64,000 bases of DNA from Leuctra nigra. Lineage: Eukaryota; Arthropoda; Insecta; Plecoptera; Leuctridae. A program made the translations under genes and the position numbers. Location: assembly GCA_934045905.1 (NCBI GenBank), contig OW203769.1, forward strand, positions 14,973,705-15,037,704, read 5' to 3'. Of this stretch, positions 23,718-35,811 are shown piece by piece (within the stretch, counting starts at the first letter, position 1; every line of letters starts with the position of its first letter). The notes under the pieces were generated by a model, which was given only the letters and a program-made list of their open reading frames with translations, was not told the origin of the DNA and made no database searches.

Positions 23718-26700
23718 ATGACACGACTCAGAATGTCGCGAGCTGATGTTGAAAGTAGCGTGGGAGAACTGGAGGATGATCTCAACGTTTTTGCTAAGAT
23801 TACGAAAATAGCACGCAGATTAGGTAAGAGCTGTTTTAACACGACTTTTCTTCAAGATCATCAAGATTATTGTAGAGTTTAGAGATGAGTAATATTTGTA
23901 ATTCTAACAAATTGTTAGTTATGTAACAGAATGTGTGGATTATTGTCTTTTTTCAATTGATGATTTCATCACAAAAAAGTTGAGAATCACAAAATCGATA
24001 AATTGGACTTGAGACCTTCTTGCTTCGCGAAACAAAATTATTGGACAATGTACGCAATTTGTTTGACAGAAACAGGAATTTACGGAAATGTGTAAATTCC
24101 ATATTCCACTATTCGAACAAATAAGCGATACGTGATGGAGCCACTTCAGGCAGGAAACGTTTTAGATAAACTTTTTTATTTTAAAGTTTGCGTTTCTATA
24201 GGGCAGGGAAAAAGGATAAACAATTGAACTTTAGATTTAGTAACAAGTTTACTTTTTCAGCCATAACAAAAATTTAATATAATGTATTTATATAAATATC
24301 CCCGTGATATCCTCCATTACTCCCCTTATGACTAGTACTAAGGAATCCACCATAGGTCAGTCGTGTTCCTTATTTTCTCGAATACAATTCAAATTGGACA
24401 ATTTCAATGATAAGCCAATTGGATTTCAGAGTTTCGTTCAAAACAATATTTCATTGGCACGAATTCCAAATTGTCCAACTTGAATTGTATTTATGGAATA
24501 TGGACTTAATCAAAATGCAAACAAAGGAGGGCGCATTGAAGTTGCACCGAATGTTCAATTCCATCCTCTTCTTCACCCAATGCGCCAAGCTAGATTTCAC
24601 GTTTACTTTGTTATCCTTCCTAAATGACTTGTGATTCTCTCCCAGGTATGAGCGACTACAACTTCGAACCAAAGAACAGCGTGAAGAGTCTACTGAGGTA
24701 CTACATTCCTCGAGCTCTCATTGCTGAGCAGTTTTTAGAGATCATTAATCGCTGCCTGTACTTGTATATACACGCTCAGGAGATCACATACGAGCTTTCC
24801 CCGTTATTAGTCTTCGTCATAAATATAAACATTCTCTTGTTTGTACATCCGTTCAATTTCTACTTGCGACCTGAAGAAATGTGGCAATCCAACATTAATA
24901 TACAAGAGATCATTGACAAGTTTACGACAAGTCCAAGGAGTAAAAAGTCCGTGATAGAAGCAAAGAAATGGACTTATTTATTGTATAAATATGGGGGCTA
25001 TTCCCTTACCTGGGTCTACACTGTACTACTTCCATGTGCTATTTGCTTCTTTTCAATATATGATCAAGCGTCCGTTTTGTCGGGGTAAGTATTAGTTTTA
25101 TTTGCATTTAACGCCTATTTGTAAGAAATAATTTCAAATATTAATGTATTTGTGGACAAAGCAATTGGTTTGAAAACATAATACCAAACGTGTGAGAGGC
25201 AAATCGAGTAAATGGATTTCCGGCCTTCTACCTCCGAGGTACAGAATTAATTATATTTTTAAGTGGAAACAAAGTATGAATAGACCATCGGGTCTGGTTA
25301 AATGGACAAGTGCTCAGTACGACCCTCCCTCCTGTGTGGACGCACATGGTAATGCAAACACTCGGTGATTGACCCTTCCGAAAAGTTCTTTTAAAAATGC
25401 TTTCATAATTTAAAAAAATACAGATACGAATCCTGAAAATAGCAAATTTGATTGAGTATTGTATAAAATTATGAACATTTTATAAATATTAAATTTCACT
25501 CCGCCTCCTTTTTCAGGTTGTACTTTCCATTCGATTCATCAAACACTGCTCTACGTGTTGTATTGGTGGCTATATTTTGTACCACTTTAACCTCGGGGTT
25601 TATGATGTTTAACATAATTCAGACCACGATTTTCACACTTCTGTATCATTACGTCTGGCAATATCGGGTATTGTGCGACAACTTGTTGAATATCCGAGCT
25701 GACAGTCTCGAGCACATCATGGCCAAGCGTCGCCAGAAGACTGAGATCAGTCGAACACCAGCTGGGCGAGGTGTGAAGGAGTTAAGAGCTGATAATCTCG
25801 AGCACACCATTGCCAAGCGTCGCCAGAAGATTGAGAACAGTCGAACACCAGCTGAGAGAGGTGTGATGGAGTTAAGACAAGGAGAATCACATCATTCCCC
25901 AGAAGTTTCAAATATGATACGGGCATGGAAGGTGAAGAGGTCGCGCTTGTCGGATGAAGAGAAACGTGAGCTTGACTTGGAGATGGAGAGACGTCTGAAA
26001 GAATGCATTCAGCATCATCAGGAGCTGTTAAAGTAAGCTGATTCTTATAGATCTGGTTTCGGATATGTATGGTACAAACAGAATAAAAGTGATATATCTT
26101 GCCCTTATGTTAGCCAGTATAGGCAATCTTGTATCCTTCATCACATTAATTTTTCGAAACCAACCACCTATATATCACTTCCAATACTGTGTTTAAACAA
26201 AATTTAAATCTCGACTGTACAAGTTTTCTTAATTCGTTACTTCGTATCCGGTCCAATACTCCAACTGAATCTATACCAAAAATTTCAGATCCCCTACCTG
26301 AATCATGATTTCCTTTTTCCACACGATATTCCACGTAACGTATTCCACAAAATCAAAATTGATTAAAACGAATTACTTTTACTACGATATAGTATCAATT
26401 TAAATTTTATCTGAATTATTTTTTCCCTAACTAGTTTTCTTATACCTTTTCAAAAAATTCAACCGTTTTCTCTACCCTCCTCTTCCTTTCTTCTCCACAA
26501 CTTTCTTCCTCTTTCAGCTGGAGCTTCCCAGATTTGAGAATTTCCTTGATTTTTCACTTTTCTTGCCATCACCAATAATAACGCTCTTGTCTCTACCAAC
26601 ATTAATTCCGAATTATGTGCTTACTACAATCAATTTATATATTTTTACCAGTATTTCCTCTCTACTCTCACTCCACACAACAATGTAATCGAAATATAAA

Positions 26701-28296
26701 CATTTGCATATTCCTTCCTTTGGTAAAATTAATTGCAAATATTTTCAATGTAATTTATTTTTTTAAAGTGAATTCTTTATCAAAAATTTGAGTTATTCAC
26801 AAATAAAATACAAATACAGATAAAAACTGATATTATTCCAGATTTCTGCACCGTGAGCTGGAATTGCGACAACCAAACCTAATTAGCGGAGTAACTGTTT
26901 ATCTCGTACTCATGGCATTTGTTGTCTTATACGTCATGAACGTAAGTAATATTAAATGTAGAATATTTTGCTCGTCCTCGAGCATACATTCTTTAACGTT
27001 GACGAGAGATTATTTCCAACTAATATCGGTTCTCATAGGTGGAAGCCCTAAACGGACTGGCCTTTTCGGTCAGCGGTGTTATGCTCGCTGCATCGCTTCT
27101 GTTCGCTACTTACTGCTGGCTGGGCGACTTGTTAAGCGACGCGGTAAGATGCAGCTAGATGACAACGTAGCCCTAAGTTTGGGCGCCAATTTGTAACTTA
27201 CTTTTCTTCTCCGTGTTCCAGAGCTCGGGTGTAATGGATGCTGTCTACGGTTGTGATTGGTTCGAAGCGTCGGAGAGCTTCAAGCGATCAATGCGGATCA
27301 TGATGTCGATGGCTAATCAACCTGTTGTTATAAGAGCAATGAATTTTGTGCCACTTTCGATGGAGACGTTCCTTGCAGTAAGTTAACAGAAAATAAAAAA
27401 TCAATAATAAGTTAAATGGTACTTATGTAGCGGGTGGCGCAGAAAAAATGCAATTGATTGAGAGGTCACTTGTCGAAACTATTAAAGATGGGGTTCTGAA
27501 ATTTGTACCATGTTAAAAAAAAAAATTATATGTGAAAGTTTAAAACATTTTTGTTGAATAGGAAAAACGTTATAAATGATTGAATTAACAGTTAAAAAAC
27601 GAATATACCAGATACTTGATTTTGTTTGAAGGGTTGATTGCGAATCACGGAATTAGGTGAATTTTTGTTATTTAGCCCACCATATTCCTTAAGGACTATG
27701 CGCAAACGATGATTTCATTGTAATATAGATTTCTGAATGAGAGATACTGAAATTAGTGCCACGAATCTTGTATTATTGTTTTCAGTGCTGTTCAAGTCAT
27801 GGGGTGCGATCACATAAAGTGAGAAATTTCTTATCACGGTGACAAGTCCCTAGAAGGCCGTGGGTAACATTGAGATGAGACGCTTGTCACCGTGACAAGA
27901 AGAAAGTTCTCTTTTTATGTAATCCCACCCCTGTTCAAGTATTATAACGCTGGTATAAACTGTTTTTCAACGTCTTAATTAAAATGTTACGTTACCTACT
28001 TTTTTTCACGAATGATTTTTTTTTTAAATATTAATTCATACTTACATTTTTTTATACTTGGTCTATAATGTTTGAAAGTTTCAGTTCTTTATCTTTTATA
28101 GTTCTGTTGAAGTGACCTCAAACGGGGTAATTTTTTTTTGCGCCGCCCGGTATTATTCGTTGTAATATCGTAGTTATCATATTATTTGGTTTCTGAGAGT
28201 ATTTATGTTATTCGTATTTGTTATTATTATTAATTTCCTTACCAGGAGTTGAAGACAGCACATGGCTACTACAGTGTGATGTCTGAAGCAATGTAG
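23718..28296 (+). CDS. Odorant receptor, seven exons, 490 aa
   Basis: Exons: 23718-23823, 24646-25084, 25517-26032, 26842-26941, 27039-27143, 27222-27377 and 28246-28296. All introns are GT-AG and every junction keeps frame. The protein matches the insect OR family (7tm_6), ligand-binding subunits that work with Orco in antennal neurons. Hydrophobic segments include YELSPLLVFVININILLFV, YSLTWVYTVLLPCAICFF, LISGVTVYLVLMAFVVLYV and an exon-5 segment ending LLFATYCWLGDLLSDA. The C-terminal signature runs from YGCDWFEASESFKRSM through MANQPVVIRAMNFVPLSMETF to YYSVMSEAM. It is longer than many ORs because the intracellular loop before TM5 is enlarged by a duplicated 30-residue block (about residues 241-300). 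The start was chosen at the first ATG of exon 1, which joins exon 2 as RRLGMSDY; ATG 23733 is an alternative. It lacks Orco-specific features, so it is a tuning receptor; the ligand is unknown. Confidence 0.9.
24382..24490. repeat. Inverted repeat in OR intron 1
   Basis: TACAATTCAAATTGGACAATT on the left is inverted on the right as AATTCCAAATTGTCCAACTTG with small changes. Probably an old MITE. Confidence 0.55.
25697..25876 (+). repeat. In-frame 90-bp tandem duplication in OR exon 3
   Basis: Two 90-bp copies encode ADSLEHIMAKRRQKTEISRT and ADNLEHTIAKRRQKIENSRT followed by similar tails. The block is basic and hydrophilic, in the cytoplasmic loop between TM4 and TM5. Confidence 0.9.
27430..28150. 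mobile_element. Tc1/mariner-like non-autonomous element in OR intron 6
   Basis: The tips are GCGGGTGGCGCA and the inverse TGCGCCGCCCGG, TA on both sides. Same family as 13490-14963. It lies between exons 6 and 7 and does not disturb the splice sites. Confidence 0.8.
27798..27932. mobile_element. hAT-type MITE nested in the mariner-like element
   Basis: A 135-bp palindrome with tips CATGGGGTGCGAT and ATCCCACCCCT. GTTCAAGT flanks both sides (27790-27797 and 27933-27940), an 8-bp duplication. The tips fit the hAT consensus. Confidence 0.85.
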
Positions 28297-28430
28297 TGAA
28301 GTGACTGTGGAAGTCAATGGATCTACTACAACATTATGGAGCTCCTAAAATTGTTCAAATTAAATGATAATTCTTTATAAATCACAGGCACTGTTTTCTG
28401 TTTCTGACGTAATATTATACAAGCTATGGT

Positions 28431-28436
28431 AATAAA
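28431..28436 (+). terminator. Polyadenylation signal of the OR gene
   Basis: AATAAA lies 135 bases after the stop codon. Nothing else in the 3' flank competes clearly. Confidence 0.55.
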
Positions 28437-28507
28437 TACTATTCAAAGACATTTCATGTGCTTAATGAATTTCCCACAGATTCAAAACATACTATATCCA
28501 CTTAATG

Positions 28508-28960
28508 CAGGGGTCGGCAACCTGCGGCTCCTTAGGGGTTCTTAAAATGGCTCCTTATTTAAAAAAGATCTGGAATCGAAAAAATCGAAATATCGAAAAA
28601 ATACACCCTGCGACCGGGGCAACAATTGGAATTTGTTTGATTTGGTTTTTTTTCAGTTTAAAGCCCCTGAATCATTTGAAAAGTGTTGAAATTCTAAAAA
28701 AAAAACGCCCTGCGGGTCAACAACTGGAAGATTGTTTATTCAGTTTTTTATTTTAGAGCCCCTGAATCATTTTAAAAATGTTGAACTTCTAAAAAGACGC
28801 CCTGCGGGGCAACAGCTGAGGGACTTCTCAAGATACACAGAAAACCTAGCCAAGCAATTTATTATTTTCAGTGTTTTATATTTGGTTGCCACTACTGCGG
28901 CTCCCATTATTATCTAATTCATTAATTTTTGTGAAATTGGCTCCTTGACCAAAAAAGGTG
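28508..28960 (+). mobile_element. hAT element fragment
   Basis: It starts CAGGGGTCGGCAACCTGCGG, a standard hAT tip, and contains repeated GCCCTGCGGGGCAACA-like words. The expected matching right tip is not found; the sequence degrades near GGCTCCTTGACC at about 28940. Confidence 0.7.
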
Positions 28961-29692
28961 TTGTTATACCCATACCAACTGGTAGCCGGATGCTTGCGAT
29001 TTCAATACACGTTTCTAAAGGGAATGTGTTTAGCGTTAGTTTGCTTTTACAAAGTAAATATGGAATTCGAATGACATACTTCAGCCGCATACGAAGGCTC
29101 GCTTACCACAAACGCGTTCAAGCGTATCTATGCATTATAATTCAGTGTTCACTTATTATTGTTTCGCATGAGGCTATCAGCCTAACAGGAACTATTTTCG
29201 AATCGCTCTTGTCGTTTTTCCGTATGGAATCGAGTTGGTGTGACGTCAGACCAAACGAAACCAAGCTGCCGAATATAACAGTCCCTATCTCGAAATTTTT
29301 TCGATTTTGAGCGATTTAGCGAGCGTCAAGATCGGTACTCATTAGTCACTAACTCATTTTATTGCTACCTTATTATGTACTTTTGTTATTTTGTATAATA
29401 ATTGTATACAAAGGGTTTTGTAGAGTTAGGGGCAGTCTTTTAATACTCTGTTAACTTTTAAACGGTTGATTAGGACTGTATTGTCATGGAGGACAGAGTT
29501 TTGTACAAACTAACTGTTAACAGCTAATTGAGACTTTAGCAGAGTATTAATCGGCCCTTAGAAAAAAGTCAAAATATAATTATTTTTTTGGGGGCTTTCC
29601 ATAGCTACAATTATAGGACTTATCGCTTTTGCCGCAGTCTAGAATCGAATAAATACTCAATTTTCTAAATGGAAATAATAACTTGATAAGTT
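28961..29692. other. Intergenic, repeat-derived
   Basis: No gene is recognised. GAGCGATTTAGCGAGCG near 29308 resembles the end of the ACTAGG/CTCAAT family. Confidence 0.4.
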
Positions 29693-29842
29693 TTAGGTTA
29701 TCGAGGCAGTTACACTGAGCAATAACGCCATATCCCACTTAAACATTCCAGAACATGTGTACACGAGTTTATTGCTCCGCAGTTGTTGCGTGAAGCTCTT
29801 AACAGGTTCAATGAGTGGAACTGGGTACTCGTTCAGCTGTGG
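29693..29842 (-). pseudogene. Gustatory receptor C-terminal remnant
   Basis: Minus-strand reading contains VPLIEPVKSFTQQLRSNKL followed by YTCSGMFKWDMALLLSVTAS and a stop. This is the pattern before TM7 of insect GRs (7tm_7): a basic helix, then G-(M/F)-F and LL-x-SV. The final TM7 signature is missing. It differs strongly from the GR copies of the tandem array, so it is a separate lineage. It could instead be an exon of a gene whose last intron I could not place. Confidence 0.5.
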
Positions 29843-29932
29843 CGGGAGCGGAGGCAAGGCGGTGAATGAAGAAGATCTATGAGTGGAACTAAGTACTTGT
29901 TCAGGCCTAATGACTGCACGAAACACCATCAC

Positions 29933-30655
29933 AATAACATAGTTGTTTTAAGAATCGACTGTAAAAGGAAATATTGGCGATACTATCTTCTAAATATCGT
30001 CATTACTTTTAAACCATTCAAATTATGACATATTTATGTAAAAAAAAATAGCATATGCTAAAAAAATTGCATTTTTTTTGTCAATTTTAGCAATGTGAAC
30101 ACAATTTTAAAGACAATATTTGTGCCCAAACTCGGGGGGAAAATCTGATTTTTTTTTCTTCAGATTTTTCATGAGTTTTATACGATTTATAAGACGGTGT
30201 TTACTAAAATTAAAAAAAGAAAAATAACTAAAATCGACTAACTAATTATCTATGTTTATTATTTTAAAAAATCATAACATTGGTATATAAAAGTTCTGCC
30301 TATATTAATTAATTATCTCTAATGTTTAAATACTGAATTCTAGTGCGTGACGACTATAAGATATTTATGTGATTTTAAGATAAACAGGTTTCGTAATAAA
30401 TCCCATCTAGTGATTTCAAGTTCACAGAGAAATTTCATCACCAAATTACTCCAAATTTGTATAATTTAAGCCCTGTAATTGCGGCTGGGTAGGTTAGCTC
30501 AGCTGACTGTAATGGACACAGTAAATTATTCTACATGAAAATTGTTCTTCACGCCGCTATTTTGTATCCCAAGTGACGCAGAATGTTCTATATATCTCAA
30601 TATAACAAGTTGTAAATCATGAACGTGACAGAAATAAGACAGCTTCATTGTCAAT
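29933..30655. other. Intergenic, no gene seen
   Basis: Poly-A/T-rich sequence, no recognisable feature. Confidence 0.5.
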
Positions 30656-31767
30656 CTAGTGGAGCGGTCGCTCCACGCCAGCCAAGTCGTACGGCGCGCG
30701 CACACTCTCATATAAAGGCTGGAGCAAACCCACTTTTACTGTAAGCATCAAAGTGGCATTTTCGGCCTACTGGATCTTAAAATTGAGAAATCTCACATTG
30801 TTGCGAAATATCTTAATTTCGAGCTATGGCCCACCCTACAACATATACTAAATTTGGGAACAATTGGTTACGCCCTTTGCGCGCTCGAGGGCCGTGAAAA
30901 CTGTGTTTTAGGGCGGTTTTCATAATAATAATCTTAGTAGTAGTAGGCTGGAGCTCAAATCCGGTAAACAGGCCACAGCCTAAGCGGCTGAACCGATTGA
31001 TCTCACATTTTTACCACGTGTGCACTTTTGGCGTCTGATTTAACCTTGTCCCCATGAATTTTTTGTGCCGCCATTTTGAAACCGGAAGTGACGTCATATA
31101 TCGTAAACGGTTGTACCGATTGCAACCTAAGTTTGGAAATGTGTTGGACTAATAATTATGAATTCAAGACGACATTATTTTCGGCCGCCATTGTTAAAAC
31201 CGGAAGTGACGTCAAATATCGAAAATGGCTGTACCGATTGCAATCAAATTTTGGAAATGTGTTGTACTAATAATTATGAATTCAAGACGACATTATTTTC
31301 GGCCGCCATTGTTAAAACCGGAAGTGACGTCATATATCGAAAATGGCTGTACCGATTGCAACCAAATTTTGGAAATGTGTTGTACTAATAATTATGAATT
31401 CAAGACGACATTATTTTCGGCCGCCATTGTTAAAACCGGAAGTGACGTCATATATCAAAAACGGCTGTACCGATTGCAACCAAATTTTGGAAATGTGTAG
31501 GAGTAATAATTATGAATTCAAGACGACATTATTTTCGGCCGCCATTGCTAAAACCGGAAGTGACGTCATATATCGAAAACGGCTGGACCGATTGTAACGA
31601 AACTTAAAGCTATTCTTCTTGGATAATTATTTTAATCTTATATACCAAACGCAACTTTTCTAAGTATCCAAATCGGCATAGGCGTATTTTTTTAAAGAAA
31701 TAAGTTCTTGCACGGACACAAGCTGTGCTACAAGCTGTATGAATAAACTAACAAAAGAAGTGATATC
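30656..31767 (+). mobile_element. Hairpin-tipped repeat element, copy A
   Basis: It starts with CTAGTGGAGCGGTCGCTCCAC, in which the two halves of GTGGAGCGGTCGCTCCAC form a hairpin. It continues with sequence matching the reverse complement of about 54317-53102, including the ETS/CRE-bearing repeats. No protein is seen. A hairpin next to a CTAG end recalls Helitron-type 3' ends, but the spacing is not standard. Confidence 0.65.
31064..31605 (+). repeat. 118-bp tandem array with CCGGAAGTGACGTCA in each unit
   Basis: CCGGAAGTGACGTCA (CCGGAAGTGACGTCAAATATC in one unit) starts at 31082, 31200, 31318, 31436 and 31554, exactly 118 bp apart. The motif joins an ETS core (CCGGAAGT) with a full cAMP-response palindrome (TGACGTCA). 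The four short overlapping open frames here come from the repeat. Confidence 0.95.
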
Positions 31768-33046
31768 CCAGAAAAAAACACTCCGTGTAAAAAAGGCAGC
31801 CAAGTCTCTTTACTTTAAAAAAATTCAACACCGAAAAGGAGTGATATCAAAAAAGGAGCCAAGTCAATGACATTTCCAAATATTTAATCGTATCTTTGAA
31901 ATAAAAGTATAAACACCGAGAAATACTTTACAAAAGGACTTGGCGCATCGTTTTTTTAAAGACATTTTTCTATTCATAAGCATGTGCCATTTATATACAA
32001 CCGTCATTTTGAATGTTTAGAATAATAGGGAAACATCTTTCAATTAGGTACATATTATACATACCTTCTGTAAAATATTTTCTATATGAATATATACGCT
32101 ATGAAACTTGTTGTCTATGCTTTCTATAAATATACACAATAGTTATCTTCGTAATATTGTTTCGTGGTGAATATAATTAAGTCTCATCATGCGTTATACC
32201 TTCTCATCATGTAACAATTTCTATTAATACACATTTTATAAAAATACATTTCACAAAGAAGACAGTCATATTGAATTTCTATTAAAAAATTTAACTTTAT
32301 ACACTTGACACTTCAAAAATATATAATTGTGTTCCATTAGTTAGTAATTATTTGACAACGTTTCATGATTTCCTTCAGTCAAGATCAAATTATGAAAAGA
32401 TACCAGTCTAATATCGCCATATTAACAGTACTGCAAGAATATGTATGAGCCCACTTCCAATTGATATGAAGGGATGTGTGTTGTGAAAAATATCCGACCG
32501 AACCGGGGCACGAACTTGGGACCTCTCACTTGCCGGGCGAGAGCTCTACCAACTGAGCTACCCGATCGGACGGGCGGACATTAGACACAACACACTGATG
32601 AGGATCCTGACTCCTGACTCCATGGAAGTTTTCCAAAGAAACCTACATTCTCACCACTTCCAATTGTTATGTAATTCTTTCACCCTTATATTACTTATAT
32701 ATTACAGCATAAAATCATGCTTCTATCGCCATTGACAAAACTATAAAATAGTCATTACTAAAAGTAGCTTGATTCATAGATTCTGGCTCTAATAGAAAGA
32801 GGAAAATGTACCTACTTGTAAATTTCTTTCCACTTTTAGGATAGAATGATGTCTTTAAAAAAACGATGCGCCAAGTCCTTTTGTAAAGTATTTCTCGGTG
32901 TTTATACTTTTATTTCAAAGATACGATTAAATATTTGGAAATGTCATTGACTTGGCTCCTTTTTTGATATCACTCCTTTTCGGTGTTGAATTTTTTTAAA
33001 GTAAAGAGACTTGGCTGCCTTTTTTACACGGAGTGTTTTTTTCTGG
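31768..33046. mobile_element. 1.28-kb element with long inverted arms
   Basis: Arms of about 230 bp start CCAGAAAAAAACACTCCGTG and end with its inverse. Solo arms of the same family lie in direct orientation at 51604-51844 and 52869-53101. The middle holds a SINE on the minus strand. Confidence 0.75.
32486..32590 (-). mobile_element. tRNA-like SINE head
   Basis: The minus strand reads GGGTAGCTCAGTTGGTAGAGC (A box) and later CCAAGTTCGTGCCCCGG (degenerate B box), like a tRNA. The acceptor arms do not pair properly, so this is a SINE or tRNA pseudogene, not a working tRNA. Confidence 0.65.
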
Positions 33047-34691
33047 TGAAGTATTATTGTAAGAATTTTCATCGTATTGTTGTTAAGGTGGTTCAAGCGT
33101 GAATGATTCTGCTGATTGCTACAGACATTTTTGTGGCAACGATTGGAGACGAAATGGATGGAAAAAATTAATTTTAATTTTAATGATAAAAGATAATATT
33201 TGATTTCGTATTAAACCGAAAGCAATATTTATTTAGATCAAATAAACTTATATGTTTGAATACGAGACGAATATACTTAATTTATTCAATCCAAATAAAT
33301 TATAATTTTAAATTTTAAATCAATTAAATTTAGTTATATAGTTTAAAAAATCTATTTCCTCACCAAGTCAAATAAACGAAATACTACTTATATACAATCA
33401 GACTGATCATGAGAACATGCCATCAGAGTTACACCCATCTTATGAAACATTTTATTATTTTCAATTTCCTCCAATGGTCAATCACATGTTCTTGTATACA
33501 ACTAACTAATAATATGTATGTCGGTCAGTTTCACTCTATAATAATCACTCTCCCCTGACCGATCGCACAATTGATAATAATAACCTACCTAATTAATTTC
33601 TATTACGCAATGATATTATTGTACGCATCCTTTTACATTATATAACTAATTATTCGAAATAATTACACTTTCTGATGGCACCAATTACCTGATAGATCGC
33701 AAGTGTATTTTGTAATGGTGAGTTTCCTCATAAGTTATTTTTCATAGTATTAGCCTACTTTTATTTATATTTAAATCTTCAATTCAAAATTTAAATTTAA
33801 AATACCTATATTCTTTGTGTATTTTACAGAAAGGTGATGCACGCCGTCTCGTAATATACCGAAGTGTGATCGATTTATAGAAATATCGATTGAAATATTG
33901 AAATATCGATATCAATATAATATCAAAGTTTCCATATATTATTATTATTAATACTTTATTGTCAACGGGAATATCCCGCATGTGCAATATAATAAAAAGT
34001 ACAAGTCAAAACAAATAAAATTAACAAGCACCGATAAAATATAACAATAACATGAGAATATAAAGTGCATAAAGTGCATAGTGCATATCAATATTATGTA
34101 AAATTTAAATGCTTAGCCACATGTATCTACTTTTTCTAAGAAAGACTGTTTGGACAACATATTTATTTTAACGTTTTGTACACAATTTCGAGCTCTTCTT
34201 GGTACACACCCAAAATCCAAAATATTGTATTTTTTCTTTCATTCCTTTTTTCTTTCATCATTCTTTGTCTTCTTTGTGTTGGTCTCTTCTTCCCCTAATA
34301 TCTACGCCAATCTATAAATTCTATACACGTATGTTGATTTTAAATCAATTTACTTTTTCAATAACTAATTCATGCCTATAGGTACTCGTATTTCAATTTT
34401 AAGTAAATTTAAAGTTAAAGTTAGTATATATTTTTTATTAAAGTTTACCTTGATGGGTTATGTTTCACCGGGTAGTTTACTGGGCGAAATAATTTTCTAA
34501 ATTTCACGGTGAAAGTGTTTTAAAAATATTATTGTTGCCCCACTATTTAGATCACAATATACGTACGTGTAGGTGGGAAGGTGCTTGGTAGTCTTAATAC
34601 AAGTTGTTGTTATTTATAATTAACACATCATCACTGACCATTATTTGTATTTTAGTAAATTTATTATCAATTAATATAACATTTGAATATT
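33047..34691. other. Intergenic, with a probable LINE 3' end
   Basis: A minus-strand tail near 33930-34020, ending in TAATAATAATAA after ACAATAAAGTAT, looks like a non-LTR element 3' end. Otherwise AT-rich without genes. Confidence 0.45.
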
Positions 34692-34890
34692 GTGTCAATT
34701 AATGCTGACCGGTGAAATGAATGAATATCGACTGACTTTCTATTAACACTGCAATAGATGCGAGGATTGACTTCCATGTTGTTTCCCCCAACACATCCTC
34801 GTCCAAGTCCCCAGCTGTTATGCAACCCGCGCTGCACTGTGCTATGCAGTGAGTATATAAGAATGCAGCATTGATAGCTCATTATCAGTC
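34692..34890 (+). promoter_or_regulatory. Cuticle gene promoter, unit 1
   Basis: TATATAA at 34854-34860 and the arthropod initiator TCAGT at 34885-34889 put the start near 34887, 33 bases downstream of the TATA start. The 200-bp block upstream is almost identical in all four units, including TGTTATGCAACC, which resembles a bZIP (C/EBP-type) site. Confidence 0.8.
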
Positions 34891-34915
34891 AACTAGTGCA
34901 GGACTAACAAGCAGC

Positions 34916-35811
34916 ATGCAGACCAAGGTAACAGTGTGCAATGTTTTAATACAAATTCAGTATAGATGTTGATACAATTTATTTGTGTAAAAATATTAAT
35001 ACATTTAAATATACATATTACTGAAACGGACATTTAAAAAATGAAATTCTTGATATTAAGCGAACGATTGTCATTTTACTGACATGTTTTGCATTGTTTG
35101 TAATATTTACCGATATTTTAAATAAGACCAACATAATATAAGAATTTTGAAGTTTTTCCCAAGTACCTTCAATTTCATTTGTAATGGTTTTCAAGTTGCT
35201 CTGATTGTAAATGACAAAATGAAAGTTGTCAAGATGTATTTGTATAATCCTTGACTGTGACGAGTGTTTAGACGGAGAAAAGTGACAGATAATGAAACTT
35301 TGTAATCATCTGTTTTGTTTAGATTATCGCCGCATTCGCCCTGGTGGCGCTAGTTGCTTGCGTCAACGCTGGTGTCATTGGCGGTTACCATGGTTACGAA
35401 GAACACCACGAGCACTACGTGAGTCAAACTGACAACTATAATATACTTTTCAACAATCAAATCAGACACTATTCATATATCACTTAAGAATGTAATGAAA
35501 TTTTATATAATATGTTCTATTTAAGTACAATTGTTTAATGATTGTTACGTTACATCCACCCCCAGGCCGACGCCCACCCCCACTACAAGTTCGACTACGC
35601 CGTGCACGACCCTCACACGCACGACATCAAGAGCCAATGGGAGTCGAGGGACGGCGATGTTGTCAAGGGTAGTTACAGTCTGTTGGAGGCAGATGGCACC
35701 ACCAGGACTGTGGACTACACTGCTGACAAGCACAATGGATTCAACGCTATTGTCAAGAAGTCTGGGCATGCGCACCACTCACAACACTACTCGCATGGAG
35801 GACATTACTAA
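34916..35811 (+). CDS. RR-2 cuticular protein, unit 1 (117 aa)
   Basis: Three exons: 34916-34927, 35323-35418 and 35566-35811, all phase 0, GT-AG. The first exon encodes only MQTK, a layout common in insect cuticle genes. The signal peptide covers about residues 1-20 and ends ACVNA. A short [12 protein letters not shown] linker follows, then an extended Rebers-Riddiford RR-2 chitin-binding domain (about 43-100) with [23 protein letters not shown] and [12 protein letters not shown], then NGFNAIV. The tail is His/Ser/Gly rich. Secreted by epidermis and bound to chitin, RR-2 proteins are usually linked with stiff cuticle. Unlike units 2 and 3, the tail has HHSQH rather than HHPQH. It faces the GR remnant at 43263 tail-to-tail. 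Confidence 0.95.

Noticed and set aside
31076..31597. Four overlapping frames of 64-91 codons
   Set aside because: Products of the 118-bp tandem array; the encoded peptide is the same unit shifted.
32486..32590. Functional tRNA gene on the minus strand
   Set aside because: A- and B-box-like words exist, but the acceptor stem does not pair properly, so a SINE head is more likely.
34854..34860. Possible CRISPR-like or bacterial regulatory array in the repeated promoter units
   Set aside because: The repeats are full gene duplications several kb apart, with eukaryotic TATA and initiator elements.
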